From Chryseobacterium sp. W4I1 (GTDB lineage Bacteria > Bacteroidota > Bacteroidia > Flavobacteriales > Weeksellaceae), in NCBI RefSeq assembly GCF_030816115.1, contig NZ_JAUSXQ010000001.1, positions 1,116,001-1,180,000 of the forward strand: a stretch of DNA of 64,000 bases. The letters are read 5' to 3'. The notes under the pieces are model-generated. The model saw only the letters and a program-made list of their open reading frames with translations. It had not been told where the DNA came from and did no database searches. How positions within the stretch are numbered: the stretch's first letter is position 1; every line of letters starts with the position of its first letter. Made by a program: the position numbers and the translations under genes. This document shows, piece by piece, positions 25,300 through 34,473 of the stretch.

Positions 25300-26280
25300 A
25301 TGAAAAAATTTTACTTTCTGATTACCATTTTCCTTCTTTTTATTCATATGAATGTAAACGCACAAAACGACAGCGTCAAAAACTATGTCGTGAGCGCCCT
25401 TGATCTGATGAAAGCTAAGTCAGTCAACAAACATCGGATCAATTGGGATTCACTATATGCAGACTCACGCAAAAAAGCTGAAAATCTACATACCATCAGG
25501 GAAACTTATCCGCTTATCAAAGATATTCTTGGTGCTCTTAAAGATGCACATTCCAATTTCTTTCCACCTGAAATGGTTCAGGCCTACACACTCGGCTACA
25601 GAGCTACCGGCCAGGAATTCCCTGTAATTGAGGCAAAATTGACTGAAAACCAGCTGGCCTATATTAAACTTCCCGGTTTTGCCTGTTATCATTTTGCAGA
25701 ATGGGATGAATTCGTCAACACCTTTTATAAAAGAATTGAAGAACTGGATGTCCAAAAACCCAAAGGCTGGATCCTGGATCTCAGAGACAACGGGGGCGGA
25801 ATGTTTTATCCCATGCTGGCTGCTCTTTCTCCATTGCTGGATAAACAAAACGTGATCGGGACAGTAGATGCAGAAGGAGAATATGCTTATTTTGATTATC
25901 ATACTAACGGCAGCTTGTTTGAGGGTAAACAGCTCGTTCATCATTTTAAGATCAAAAAAGTTCCTCAGCGTATAACAAAACCGGTGGTGGTTATGGTCAA
26001 TAAGAAAACTTCAAGCTCAGGCGAGTTCAGTACCATTGCATTTGCAGGGCAGAAGAATGCAACGGTTATCGGGCAGAATACGATGGGACTCACCTCAGGA
26101 AACCAGGAATATAAACTTTCCGATGGAGCATTTCTTGTCTTGACGACAGGAAATATAGTAGACCGGACGAAAAAAGAATATGCTGAAGTGGGAGAGGGAT
26201 TTTCTCCCCAGGTGAAGTTGAAAGATTTATCCGATACAGCATACATGAAAGCAGGATCTGATATACTACTGAAAAAGTAA
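25300..26280 (+). CDS. Secreted S41-family peptidase
   Basis: A 326-residue protein with a signal peptide (hydrophobic residues 4-20, cleavage near VNAQ). The S41 (C-terminal processing peptidase-like) core is visible: WILDLRDNGGGMFYPML near residue 155-170 and the nucleophile region NKKTSSSGEFST near 230-240, followed by GLTSGNQEY. There is no PDZ domain between signal and core, unlike CtpA, so it belongs to the shorter interphotoreceptor-retinoid-binding-like group. It is probably periplasmic. It precedes a two-component system and may be part of its regulon, given the shared 13-base motif. Confidence 0.88.
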   Translation: MKKFYFLITIFLLFIHMNVNAQNDSVKNYVVSALDLMKAKSVNKHRINWDSLYADSRKKAENLHTIRETYPLIKDILGALKDAHSNFFPPEMVQAYTLGYRATGQEFPVIEAKLTENQLAYIKLPGFACYHFAEWDEFVNTFYKRIEELDVQKPKGWILDLRDNGGGMFYPMLAALSPLLDKQNVIGTVDAEGEYAYFDYHTNGSLFEGKQLVHHFKIKKVPQRITKPVVVMVNKKTSSSGEFSTIAFAGQKNATVIGQNTMGLTSGNQEYKLSDGAFLVLTTGNIVDRTKKEYAEVGEGFSPQVKLKDLSDTAYMKAGSDILLKK

Positions 26281-26322
26281 TTCAATGGACTTCTTATCTT
26301 TTAATTTCATTCATTATTGATC

Positions 26323-26338
26323 AATTCAAAATTTCTTC
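26323..26338. repeat. Shared 16-base motif upstream of OmpR-type regulator
   Basis: AATTCAAAATTTCTTC occurs here and identically at 29402-29417 in front of the PepSY-like gene. AATT steps at 26323, 26330 and 26341 give roughly helical phasing, which suits an OmpR-type regulator. Confidence 0.45.
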
Positions 26339-26351
26339 AGAATTGAATCTT

Positions 26352-26360
26352 TACATTTGC
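26352..26360 (+). promoter_or_regulatory. Bacteroidota -7 promoter box for the OmpR-type regulator
   Basis: TACATTTGC fits TAnnTTTG, 51 bases before the start codon. It is directly preceded by the shared 16-base motif, as expected for an activator or autoregulator site. Confidence 0.55.
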
Positions 26361-26411
26361 GAAGTGAAACATCTGTGTTTTGTCAGATTTTAAATAAATA
26401 CCATTCTACTG

Positions 26412-27092
26412 ATGAAAATTCTGATTATTGAAGATGAAACCGAATTGGCCAAAAGTATTTCTGAATACCTTTCAGAAGAAAACTATCTGTGCGAGTTCGC
26501 ATCAACATTCAGTGAAGCGATGGAAAAAACAGAAGCATTCCAGTACGACTGTATTTTACTGGATATCATGCTTCCGGATGGAAATGGTCTTACCTTACTG
26601 GAAGAATTGAAAAAACAGAATAAGCAGGACGGTGTCATCATTATTTCCGCTAAAAATGCCTTGGATGACAAGATCACCGGTTTGCAGCTGGGAGCAGATG
26701 ATTATCTGACCAAACCTTTTCATCTTTCAGAGCTGATGGCAAGAATTTATTCTATTATCCGCAGAAAACAGTTTAATAATTCAAATGTTGTCAAACAAAA
26801 CGAACTGCAGATTGATCTTTTAGCTAAGACAGTGACTATTAATGATAAAACAATTATTCTCACAAAAAAAGAATTTGATCTTCTTATCTATTTTATTGGC
26901 AACAAAAATAAGGTCATTTCTAAAAGTACATTGGCAGAACACCTTTCCGGTGATTTTGCAGACATGCTGGATAACCATGATTTTGTATACGCACACGTAA
27001 AAAACCTCAAAAAGAAACTATATGAAGCAGGATGCGAACATTATCTGAAAACGGTATATGGAACAGGATATAAATGGGAAACAGGAGTCTGA
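26412..27092 (+). CDS. OmpR-family response regulator
   Basis: A 226-residue response regulator. Receiver: EDE at the start, phosphoacceptor Asp in LLDIMLPDG near residue 52, Thr/Ser in IIISAK and Lys in YLTKPFHLSEL. The winged-helix domain occupies about 128-224, ending in LKTVYGTGYKWE. It pairs with the kinase that starts 67 bases downstream. The promoter region contains a repeated motif also found before the PepSY-like gene, suggesting autoregulation and control of that gene. Confidence 0.94.
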   Translation: MKILIIEDETELAKSISEYLSEENYLCEFASTFSEAMEKTEAFQYDCILLDIMLPDGNGLTLLEELKKQNKQDGVIIISAKNALDDKITGLQLGADDYLTKPFHLSELMARIYSIIRRKQFNNSNVVKQNELQIDLLAKTVTINDKTIILTKKEFDLLIYFIGNKNKVISKSTLAEHLSGDFADMLDNHDFVYAHVKNLKKKLYEAGCEHYLKTVYGTGYKWETGV

Positions 27093-27159
27093 TGTTTTCA
27101 AATTGAAAATATCAACGTTATTACAGGATCATAACTATCAATCTTAAATTCATTATCCA

Positions 27160-28446
27160 TTGAAACCATTATTAAGCAAGACTACAAAGCCATTTATCAT
27201 TTATGTCCTAATTATATTGGTCATCAGTATTCCCGTGTACTATTTTGTTGTGGATACCATTTGGAAAGGGGAGCTGGATGAGCATAATGTGACTATAGCG
27301 GAAAAAACGGCTTATGAATTCAATAATTTAAAGCTTTCAGACCAGGAATTGGAAAAGAGTATTATACTTTGGAACCAAATTCAGCCGGGAACAGATATTG
27401 AAAGATTACCACTAAATAATTTAAAAAAAGATAGCTTTTTCACGGTTGAAAAGCAGAAAACTTTTGCTTCAAAACCGGAAATAGAAAGATACCGATGTTT
27501 GAAAAAAGTGGTTTATATCAACCATCAACCCTTTCTCTTTACCATAGAAACCAATATTGAAGAATCTCAGGAAACCGTTGCAGCTATTGCTTTAATCACT
27601 GTTTTTTTCTTCATTCTTATTGTTGTTGGTTTATTGGTTTTAAATAAAAAACTTTCGAATTCCATATGGGAGCCATTCCGGAATACGCTTGATAAGCTGA
27701 AGACATTCAATCTCAACAGCCAGACGAAAATTGAATTTGATGAAACAGATACGGCGGAATTTGAAGAACTCAACCATTCTTTAAGCAAATTGATAGAGCA
27801 TAATGTCTCAGCTTTTAAAACACAAAAAGAATTTACTGAAAATGCTTCCCATGAACTGCAGACTCCTCTGGCGATCCTAAAAAATAAACTGGATATTTTA
27901 CTGCAAAGTGAAGGTCTCACTGAAAAACAATACCTTATTGCTGAGGAAATGAACAGGGCTTTAAACAGAAGTTCAAGGATTAATAAAAACCTTTTACTGC
28001 TGGCTAAAATTGATAATCATCAGTTTGACAATTCAGAAACCATTCAGTTTGACGGATTGCTGCATCAGAGTATGGAAATGCTTGACGAACATTTTGTACA
28101 AAAAAATATTTCGGTGACTGAAAATATATCTCCTGATGTTAAGGTGAAAGGCAATAGCAGTTTGGCGGAAATTCTCATTAATAATCTCATTTTAAATGCC
28201 ATTCGCCATACTTCATCTGATGGAACGATATCAGTAAAATTGACAGATTCTTTTTTTGAAGTTTCCAATTCCGGAACAGAAAAACTGAATACGGATCTGC
28301 TGTTCAAAAGATTTTCAAAACTATCAGCTGATAACAGTGGAAGCGGTCTTGGACTGGCTATTATAAATGAAATCTGTAAATTTCAAAAATGGACCATAAC
28401 CTATCGATTTGAGAACGGGCACCACGTTTTCTCTATCGGCCTGTAA
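27160..28446 (+). CDS. Sensor histidine kinase paired with OmpR-type regulator
   Basis: A 428-residue kinase with membrane helices at about 12-32 and 145-167 and a short periplasmic part of about 110 residues. The HisKA box is NASHELQTPLAIL, with Gln where Arg or Lys is usual. The ATPase has ILINNLILNAIRH (N box) and GSGLGLAIINEICK (G box). The start is a TTG; no in-frame ATG precedes it after the upstream stop. Kinases with this layout and a PepSY-like target are common in Bacteroidota; the signal is unknown. Confidence 0.9.
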   Translation: MKPLLSKTTKPFIIYVLIILVISIPVYYFVVDTIWKGELDEHNVTIAEKTAYEFNNLKLSDQELEKSIILWNQIQPGTDIERLPLNNLKKDSFFTVEKQKTFASKPEIERYRCLKKVVYINHQPFLFTIETNIEESQETVAAIALITVFFFILIVVGLLVLNKKLSNSIWEPFRNTLDKLKTFNLNSQTKIEFDETDTAEFEELNHSLSKLIEHNVSAFKTQKEFTENASHELQTPLAILKNKLDILLQSEGLTEKQYLIAEEMNRALNRSSRINKNLLLLAKIDNHQFDNSETIQFDGLLHQSMEMLDEHFVQKNISVTENISPDVKVKGNSSLAEILINNLILNAIRHTSSDGTISVKLTDSFFEVSNSGTEKLNTDLLFKRFSKLSADNSGSGLGLAIINEICKFQKWTITYRFENGHHVFSIGL

Positions 28447-28491
28447 AATTTAACATTCTTCAGAGTAGCCTGCAATTTTGCCCTTTCGTAC

Positions 28492-28556
28492 ATAGAAATG
28501 GTATTTTTTTTAAATAAAACTTTCAGGAAGTTTTTGATCTACATTTCTATTTTTTC
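28492..28556 (+). terminator. Nested hairpin, probable terminator of the two-component pair
   Basis: Outer 9-bp stem ATAGAAATG (28492-28500) with CATTTCTAT (28542-28550) followed by Ts; inside it a 7-bp hairpin AAAACTT/AAGTTTT (28516-28534). The inner hairpin alone could act as a terminator; the nested arrangement is unusual. Confidence 0.5.
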
Positions 28557-28648
28557 CAATCTTAACTACTTATTTTATTGATTAAGAAGCTGAAATCAGG
28601 CAGTTCTAAATTTCTACAAAATTGACTCTCAAATTTGTAAGAAAAAAT

Positions 28649-29401
28649 ATGAAACCGCTCAATAAAGTAGCAGCCGTTACCATCCTGTTCTGGCTGATGA
28701 AAATAACAGCAACCACATTAGGGGAAACCCTGGGAGATTTTATTTCCATGACACTCGGCCTGGGTTATACTGTAGGAATAGGAGTTACACTTTTGTTTTT
28801 CATCATCATTATTTCCGTACAGCTTAATGTAAAAAAATATATTCCCGTCATTTACTGGCTGGTCATTATAGGGACCACTACTTTAGGGACAGAAATTTCT
28901 GATTTTATAGACCGAACTCTGGAAACAGGCTATTTATTGGGTAGTTTAATTTTAGTAAGTGGTCTTTTGTTCACTCTTTTTTTATGGTACAAAAAATATA
29001 ATAACCTGGAAGTATATCCGATTTTTGAAAAAAACAAGGAGATATTCTATTGGGTTGCCATTCTTTTCTCCAACAGCCTGGGAACAGCATTTGGTGATTT
29101 TCTGAGTGACAATTTAGGATACAGTTATTTAGCCGGAGCGGTGATTACGGGTCTTATTATCCTTATTGTTGTTTTCCTGCATTATTTCACAAAGATCAAT
29201 CATGTTTTGCTCTTCTGGATTGCTTTTGTTTTTACAAGACCATTCGGAGCCACCTTTGGAGATTTTCTTACTAAACCTTTAGTGAAAGGAGGTTTGGAGC
29301 TCAGTACCTTATATGCTTCATTAGTTTCTTTGGCTTTATTATTCGTGATGATCATTATTTCGCACCAAAAACAACAGAAAGAAATACTTCATCAAAGCTA
29401 A
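28649..29401 (+). CDS. COG4705-type membrane protein with four internal repeats
   Basis: From ATG 28649, 250 residues with about eight membrane helices. Four repeats each carry a version of the motif T-LG-T-GDF: TTLGETLGDFIS, TTLGTEISDFID, NSLGTAFGDFLS and RPFGATFGDFLT, usually followed by a Gly-Tyr or similar pair two helices apart. This is the DUF347/COG4705 repeat family. The polar residues inside helices suggest transport of a small or charged solute, but no substrate is established. It lies between the kinase and the PepSY-like gene on the same strand. Confidence 0.88.
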   Translation: MKPLNKVAAVTILFWLMKITATTLGETLGDFISMTLGLGYTVGIGVTLLFFIIIISVQLNVKKYIPVIYWLVIIGTTTLGTEISDFIDRTLETGYLLGSLILVSGLLFTLFLWYKKYNNLEVYPIFEKNKEIFYWVAILFSNSLGTAFGDFLSDNLGYSYLAGAVITGLIILIVVFLHYFTKINHVLLFWIAFVFTRPFGATFGDFLTKPLVKGGLELSTLYASLVSLALLFVMIIISHQKQQKEILHQS

Positions 29402-29432
29402 AATTCAAAATTTCTTCTAAATCATCCCTGAA
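29402..29432. promoter_or_regulatory. Composite upstream element of the PepSY-like gene
   Basis: Contains both shared motifs in a row: AATTCAAAATTTCTTC (29402-29417), also before the OmpR-type regulator, and AATCATCCCTGAA (29420-29432), also before the S41 peptidase. Candidate binding region for the regulator at 26412. Confidence 0.45.
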
Positions 29433-29460
29433 TATTGTATAACAATTAAAGTTTAAAAAA

Positions 29461-29889
29461 ATGAAAAAAATAGTATTTCTATTAACGATGACAGCACTGG
29501 CAGCTTTATTCAATGCCCAGAAAGTTCAGCAAAAAGAAGTGCCCGCATCAGTTCAGAAAAGTTTTCAGAAACAGTTTCCAACAGTAAAAGAGGTAAAATG
29601 GGAAAAGGAAAACGGGAATTATGAAGCAGGATTCAAATCAAAAGAAGCGGAAACTACTGTTGTAATAGATCCTTTTGGTAAAATTCTCGAAACCGAAAAT
29701 GAGATTGGCATCAACGCTCTTTCTGTACCCATTAAAAGCTATCTGGCTAAAAACTATCCGCACCAAAAAATAAAAGAAGCTGCTAAAATAACGGACGCAA
29801 AAGGAGTGGTCACCTACGAAGCAGAAATGAAAGGCAAAGATCTGATTTTTGACAGTAAAGGAAATTTTTTAAGAGAAATAAAAAACTAA
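29461..29889 (+). CDS. PepSY-like secreted protein
   Basis: A 142-residue protein with a signal peptide (MKKIVFLLTMTALAALFNAQ) and two copies of a PepSY-like fold: residues about 27-75 (VQKSFQKQFPTVKEVKWEKE) and about 85-140 (IKSYLAKNYPHQKIKEAAKI). This is the beta-lactamase-inhibitor-like PepSY group of Bacteroidota, which is typically controlled by an adjacent two-component system. It is periplasmic; the function is not established. It is followed 4 bases later by a TonB receptor gene. Confidence 0.88.
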   Translation: MKKIVFLLTMTALAALFNAQKVQQKEVPASVQKSFQKQFPTVKEVKWEKENGNYEAGFKSKEAETTVVIDPFGKILETENEIGINALSVPIKSYLAKNYPHQKIKEAAKITDAKGVVTYEAEMKGKDLIFDSKGNFLREIKN

Positions 29890-29893
29890 AATA

Positions 29894-32321
29894 ATGAATA
29901 GGTTAAAGCTGCTATTTTTTTCGATTTCAATACTATTTTCTTCCGTTATCTGGGGACAGGTGACTAATGTGACTGTTTCCGGAATCGTTAAAAGCAAAAC
30001 AGATCAGTCTTTTTTTACCTTATGTAAATATCATTGCTAAAACAGAAAAAGATAGCGTATTTGTATCCGGCACGATAACCAACGAAGAAGGTCGGTTTTC
30101 TTTGGTAGGAATCAAACCGGGTAACTATCAACTGGAATTTTCATTTTCAGGATTTCGGAAGCAGACTCAACCGTTTTTTGTGGGTAGCCATTCAGAATTT
30201 TTAGAAATTCCTCCGGTTGAACTTGAACAGATAAAAGAAGAAAAAGAAACAAAAATTGATGAGGTTACAATAACAGCCTCCAAAAAAAATGAACTCAGCA
30301 GCCAGCTTGATAAAAAGACCTATTCCCTTGCCGATAACATCAGCCAAAGCGGAGGTTCTGTGCTCCAAAGTATGCAAAACCTGCCCGGAATTACAGTGCA
30401 GGACAATAAAGTACAGCTGCGGGGTAATGATAAGGTGACGGTTCTGATCGATGGTAAACAAACTGCAATGACGGGTTTTGGAAGTCAGAGCGGACTGGAT
30501 AATATTCCATCTTCAGCCATTGACAAAATTGAGATCATCAACAATCCGTCTTCAAAATATGACGCCAATGGTAACGCAGGGATCATCAATATTATCATGA
30601 AGAAAAACAAGCAGAACGGATGGAACGGAAAGATTGGTTTTACTTATGGTACAGGTTCTTATTGGGTAAGAAAAGAAAATCTTCCGACCATAAGACCTCA
30701 GTATACGGTCACTCCAAAAATCAATCCTTCAGTTTCGCTTAATTATAGAAAAGATAAGGTTAATATTTTTATGCAGGCTGATAATTTATATACAGAAACA
30801 CTGAATAAAAATGAATTTGTTACCAGAACTTATGATGATGGAACAATCATTAATTCACAGTTAAAAAGAAATAGAAATACCAATTATCTCACCACAAAAG
30901 CAGGAGTGGACTGGAATATTGATGCTCAGAATACACTGACGGTTTCGGGACTTTACGGAAGTGAAAAGATTATTGACCGCGGAGATCAGCCGTTTTTTAA
31001 TGGAGATCTTTCACAGCGTCTCCGTCTCTGGCAGTTTTTGGAAGACGAATTGAAAACCACGGTCATGGGAACCGCTTCTTATCAGCATAAATTCAAAGAA
31101 GCAGGACATGTATTGAATGTGGGATTCAATTATACCTTTCACCGGGAAGATGAGAAATATTTTTATGATAATTACCTACCGGCCTCAACGGGCACGGATG
31201 CTTTCAAACTCTTATCTGATGAGCAGGTGTATGATTTTAATGTTGATTACATAAAACCATTGAAATATGGACGAATTGAAACGGGAATTAAACTGAGAAA
31301 CAGAAGCATCCCAACCAATATGAACTTTATTCCCGGTGCGAATTCTGTTCTGGATGTCAATGCGGGAGGCTGGGCAACTTACAAAGAACTGATTCCGGCA
31401 GTGTATGGAAACTACGTTTTTGAAAATGAAAAGTGGGAAGCAGAACTTGGCGTAAGATTGGAGTATGTAAAAGTACAATACGATGTAAACCCCAATCATC
31501 CCACCTACAAAAGTGACAGCTACAATTACACACAGCCTTTTCCCAACCTGAGATTAGCCTATAAGCTTAATGATCATAACAAGCTCTCCATATTTTATAA
31601 CAGAAGAGTAGATCGGCCAAATGAAGTAGACATCAGGATTTTCCCGAAATATGATGATGCCGAGATCATAAAAGTAGGTAACCCCGGGCTGAGACCTCAG
31701 TTTACCAATTCAATAGAAATGGGACATAAATATAATTGGAATAATGGTTATCTGTATTCTGCACTGTATCACCGTTTTGCGGATGGTACGATCTCCAGGA
31801 TCTCCAGTACTGTTCCGGGAAGCACTTTGATTTATGCCGTATTTCAGAATGCAGGAAAAAGCTACAATTCAGGATTGGAAATGATCTGGAATCAGAAAAT
31901 TTCTAAGCTTTATTCTTTTAATGTTAATGGAAATATATACAGAAATCAGATCAAGGCTTTTATCGTTGAAAACCTTTATCCGCAACCCAATATATTTTCA
32001 GCAAACAGGCAAACGGCGGTTTCAGGAAATATAAAACTAAATAACATTTTCAAATTTTCTAATGGGTTCGATGCCCAATTGACAGCTGTTTATCTGGCCC
32101 CGGATATTATTCCGCAAGGTAGGATAGGATCAAGGTTTTCAATGGATATGGGAGTGAAAAAATCTGTTCAAAATGGGAAAGGTGAAATATTTCTGAATGC
32201 AGCCGATCTATTAAATACCATGGTTATTAAGAAGAAAATTCAGGGTAATGGGTTTGCTTACACAAGCGATGACTATTATGAAACACAGGTGATCAGGCTC
32301 GGATACAGCTATAAATTTTAA
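29894..32321 (+). pseudogene. TonB-dependent receptor (outer membrane beta-barrel family), frameshifted near start
   Basis: The ATG at 29894 starts a good signal peptide (MNRLKLLFFSISILFSSVIW, cleavage near GQ), but the frame ends at 30035 because the T run at 30010-30016 has seven Ts. With six Ts the frame joins a 2.3-kb frame at DQSFLPYVNIIAKTEKD. The corrected protein of about 808 residues has a carboxypeptidase-like domain, a plug (ITASKKNELSSQLDKKTYSL, then VQLRGNDKVTVLIDGKQT) and a beta barrel ending in GYSYKF. The only alternative start in the long frame would lack the signal peptide. The substrate is unknown. It forms a unit with the PepSY-like gene. Confidence 0.88.
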
Positions 32322-32328
32322 AACCATC

Positions 32329-32916
32329 ATGATCATGAATAATTTAACAGAAGCAGTTCGTAGTTATGTGATTGCATTTCTTTCGGAAAATCTTTCGGGC
32401 CAACTTTTATTTCATAATATCCATCATACCTATGAAGTCGTTGCAGCTGTACATGAGATTGGTTTACAGTGCGGCCTTTCTCAGGAAGAAATGAATATGC
32501 TAGAGATCGCTGCATGGTTTCATGACTGCGGATATGCCAATGCCTATATGGGACATGAGGAAGAAAGCAAAAAAATAGCGGAGCATTTTTTAGAAAACTC
32601 AGGATGCGGAAAAACGATGATCAAAAGTGTTTTAAACTGTATTGAATCTACAAAGTATCCTCAAAATCCATCTTCTTTAGCTGAAAAAGTGATTTGTGAT
32701 GCAGATATGTATCATTTAACCCGTCCCGGCTATCAGGAGTATGAAAAAGCAATAAGGCAGGAATTTGAAAAATATCTGGGACTGGTCTATACCGATGAAG
32801 AATGGAGGATCAAGAATTCCGCTTTCCTTACCTGTCATTCCTATTTCACGGAATACGGGCAAAAAATTTTGACAAAGTTTAAAGAAGTCAATATCCAGTT
32901 GATCAATCAAGAATAA
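32329..32916 (+). CDS. HD-domain phosphohydrolase
   Basis: A 195-residue protein with an HD metal site: FHNIHHTYEVV (His), AAWFHDCGY (His-Asp), GHEEES and the distal Asp in CDADMYHL. Such proteins hydrolyse phosphate esters, often nucleotides; the substrate cannot be read from the sequence. Start is ATG 32329 or the second ATG at 32335. It follows the TonB receptor by 7 bases, so it is probably cotranscribed. No membrane segment. Confidence 0.88.
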   Translation: MIMNNLTEAVRSYVIAFLSENLSGQLLFHNIHHTYEVVAAVHEIGLQCGLSQEEMNMLEIAAWFHDCGYANAYMGHEEESKKIAEHFLENSGCGKTMIKSVLNCIESTKYPQNPSSLAEKVICDADMYHLTRPGYQEYEKAIRQEFEKYLGLVYTDEEWRIKNSAFLTCHSYFTEYGQKILTKFKEVNIQLINQE

Positions 32917-32946
32917 AATTTAGAAACAAACTAATACAATAATCAG

Positions 32947-33744
32947 ATGCCAAGATACCATCAAAAAATACTGATCGTTTTGATTGCCATGATCTCAGCT
33001 TCCGGAAAGATCACGGCTCAGAACAGCACCGATACTATACAGATCCAGGAGCCGCAGCATGACAGTGTAGTCATATTAACTCCTGAAAAAAGTCATCTTC
33101 ACTATAAAAGTTTGATTGTACCCGCAGCATTGATAGGTTACGGAGTTGCAAGTTTGACAGTTAAAGATCTGAAACAGCTTAACTTTTCTACCAGGGATGA
33201 AATTAATGAACACAAGCCGGATCATATACGTCTTGATAGCTACACTCAGTTTGCTCCAGCAGTTTTAGTTTACGGACTTAATGCGGCAGGTGTACAGGGG
33301 AAGCATAATTTCAAAGACAGAAGTATAATTTACGGAACCTCAATGCTTATTACATCAGCCATTACAATCCCTTTAAAGCATATCGTTAAAGAAGAAAGAC
33401 CGGACCAGTCCAATAATCTATCCTTTCCGTCAGGACATACGGCCATAGCATTTGCTTCTGCACAGTTTATGTTCAGAGAATACAAAGACACCAATTTTTG
33501 GCTGGGAGTTTCCGGTTATTCATTGGCCGTTTTCACGGGAGTTTACAGAATGTTAAATGATAAACATTGGGTAGGGGATGTCGTGGCAGGAGCCGGTTTT
33601 GGTATCCTTTCCACTGAGCTGGCCTATTGGTTATACCCTAAAATCAATAATATGCTGACAGGTAAAAATAAAAATACAGCTACGATGGTTATGCCGTTTT
33701 ATCAGAACAAAACGCTAGGGATAGGATTGGTGAAAACTTTTTAA
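32947..33744 (+). CDS. PAP2-family phosphatase, exported
   Basis: A 265-residue protein with a signal peptide (about residues 1-25, ending near TAQ) and a PAP2 core carrying the three family motifs: K-x6-RP in KEERPDQ, PSGH in SFPSGHTAIA, and R-x5-H-x3-D in YRMLNDKHWVGDVVAG. Members remove phosphate from lipids such as phosphatidic acid or undecaprenyl pyrophosphate. The active site would face the periplasm. It lies in the same direction and close to the HD and EamA genes. Confidence 0.9.
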   Translation: MPRYHQKILIVLIAMISASGKITAQNSTDTIQIQEPQHDSVVILTPEKSHLHYKSLIVPAALIGYGVASLTVKDLKQLNFSTRDEINEHKPDHIRLDSYTQFAPAVLVYGLNAAGVQGKHNFKDRSIIYGTSMLITSAITIPLKHIVKEERPDQSNNLSFPSGHTAIAFASAQFMFREYKDTNFWLGVSGYSLAVFTGVYRMLNDKHWVGDVVAGAGFGILSTELAYWLYPKINNMLTGKNKNTATMVMPFYQNKTLGIGLVKTF

Positions 33745-33767
33745 TATAAACTTTAAAAACTAAAAAA

Positions 33768-34184
33768 ATGTGGTTCTATTACGCATTACTTTCAGCATTA
33801 TTTGCAGCATTCACTGCTGTTTTTGCGAAAATAGGGGTGGCAAATATCAGCTCCAATCTGGCAACAGGGATCAGGACGGTCATTATTCTCATCATGGTCT
33901 GGAGTATTGTCCTGATAAAAGGAGACTTAAAAGGAATCGGTTCACTGTCAAAAATGAACATTACCTTCCTTGTGCTGTCCGGAGTTGCAACAGGATTATC
34001 CTGGTTGTTTTATTTTAAAGCCTTACAGATCGGGAAAATATCCCAGGTGGCATCCGTAGATAAGCTGAGCGTGGCAATAGCCATCATACTGTCCGTGTTG
34101 TTTTTCAAAGAAACATTAACGCTGAAAACCACCATCGGAGCTTTACTCATCATTAGCGGAACTATTTTATTTGCCTTAAAATAA
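33768..34184 (+). CDS. Single-domain EamA-family membrane protein
   Basis: A 138-residue protein with five membrane helices and one EamA (DMT superfamily) domain: YALLSALFAAFTAVFAKIG at the start and LSVAIAIILSVLFFKETLTL near residue 100. Full-length transporters have two such domains; single-domain forms act as dimers, as in the small multidrug resistance group. The substrate is unknown. It ends a same-strand run that starts at the S41 peptidase. Confidence 0.88.
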   Translation: MWFYYALLSALFAAFTAVFAKIGVANISSNLATGIRTVIILIMVWSIVLIKGDLKGIGSLSKMNITFLVLSGVATGLSWLFYFKALQIGKISQVASVDKLSVAIAIILSVLFFKETLTLKTTIGALLIISGTILFALK

Positions 34185-34473
34185 TATGTACTCATCTTAA
34201 GGAAAGATGATAAAAGCAAACCCACAGTTGAAGGACTTTTGTATCTTAATTGTATAAACATACACCTGCTGACGGATGCTGTTTATTTAACAGATCAAAG
34301 CTTTTTTTGACTATAATTAATTATTTGTCATTATTTTTTTTAGAAAATTGATTTATAAGTTTATACGTGTGGTATCTAAGCATAAAATGATTAATAAATA
34401 AATGTTTTTCGGAATTTTGTGAGTATTTTTGGGATTATTAATTAATACAAACCAACAAGTACTGATTCATTTT

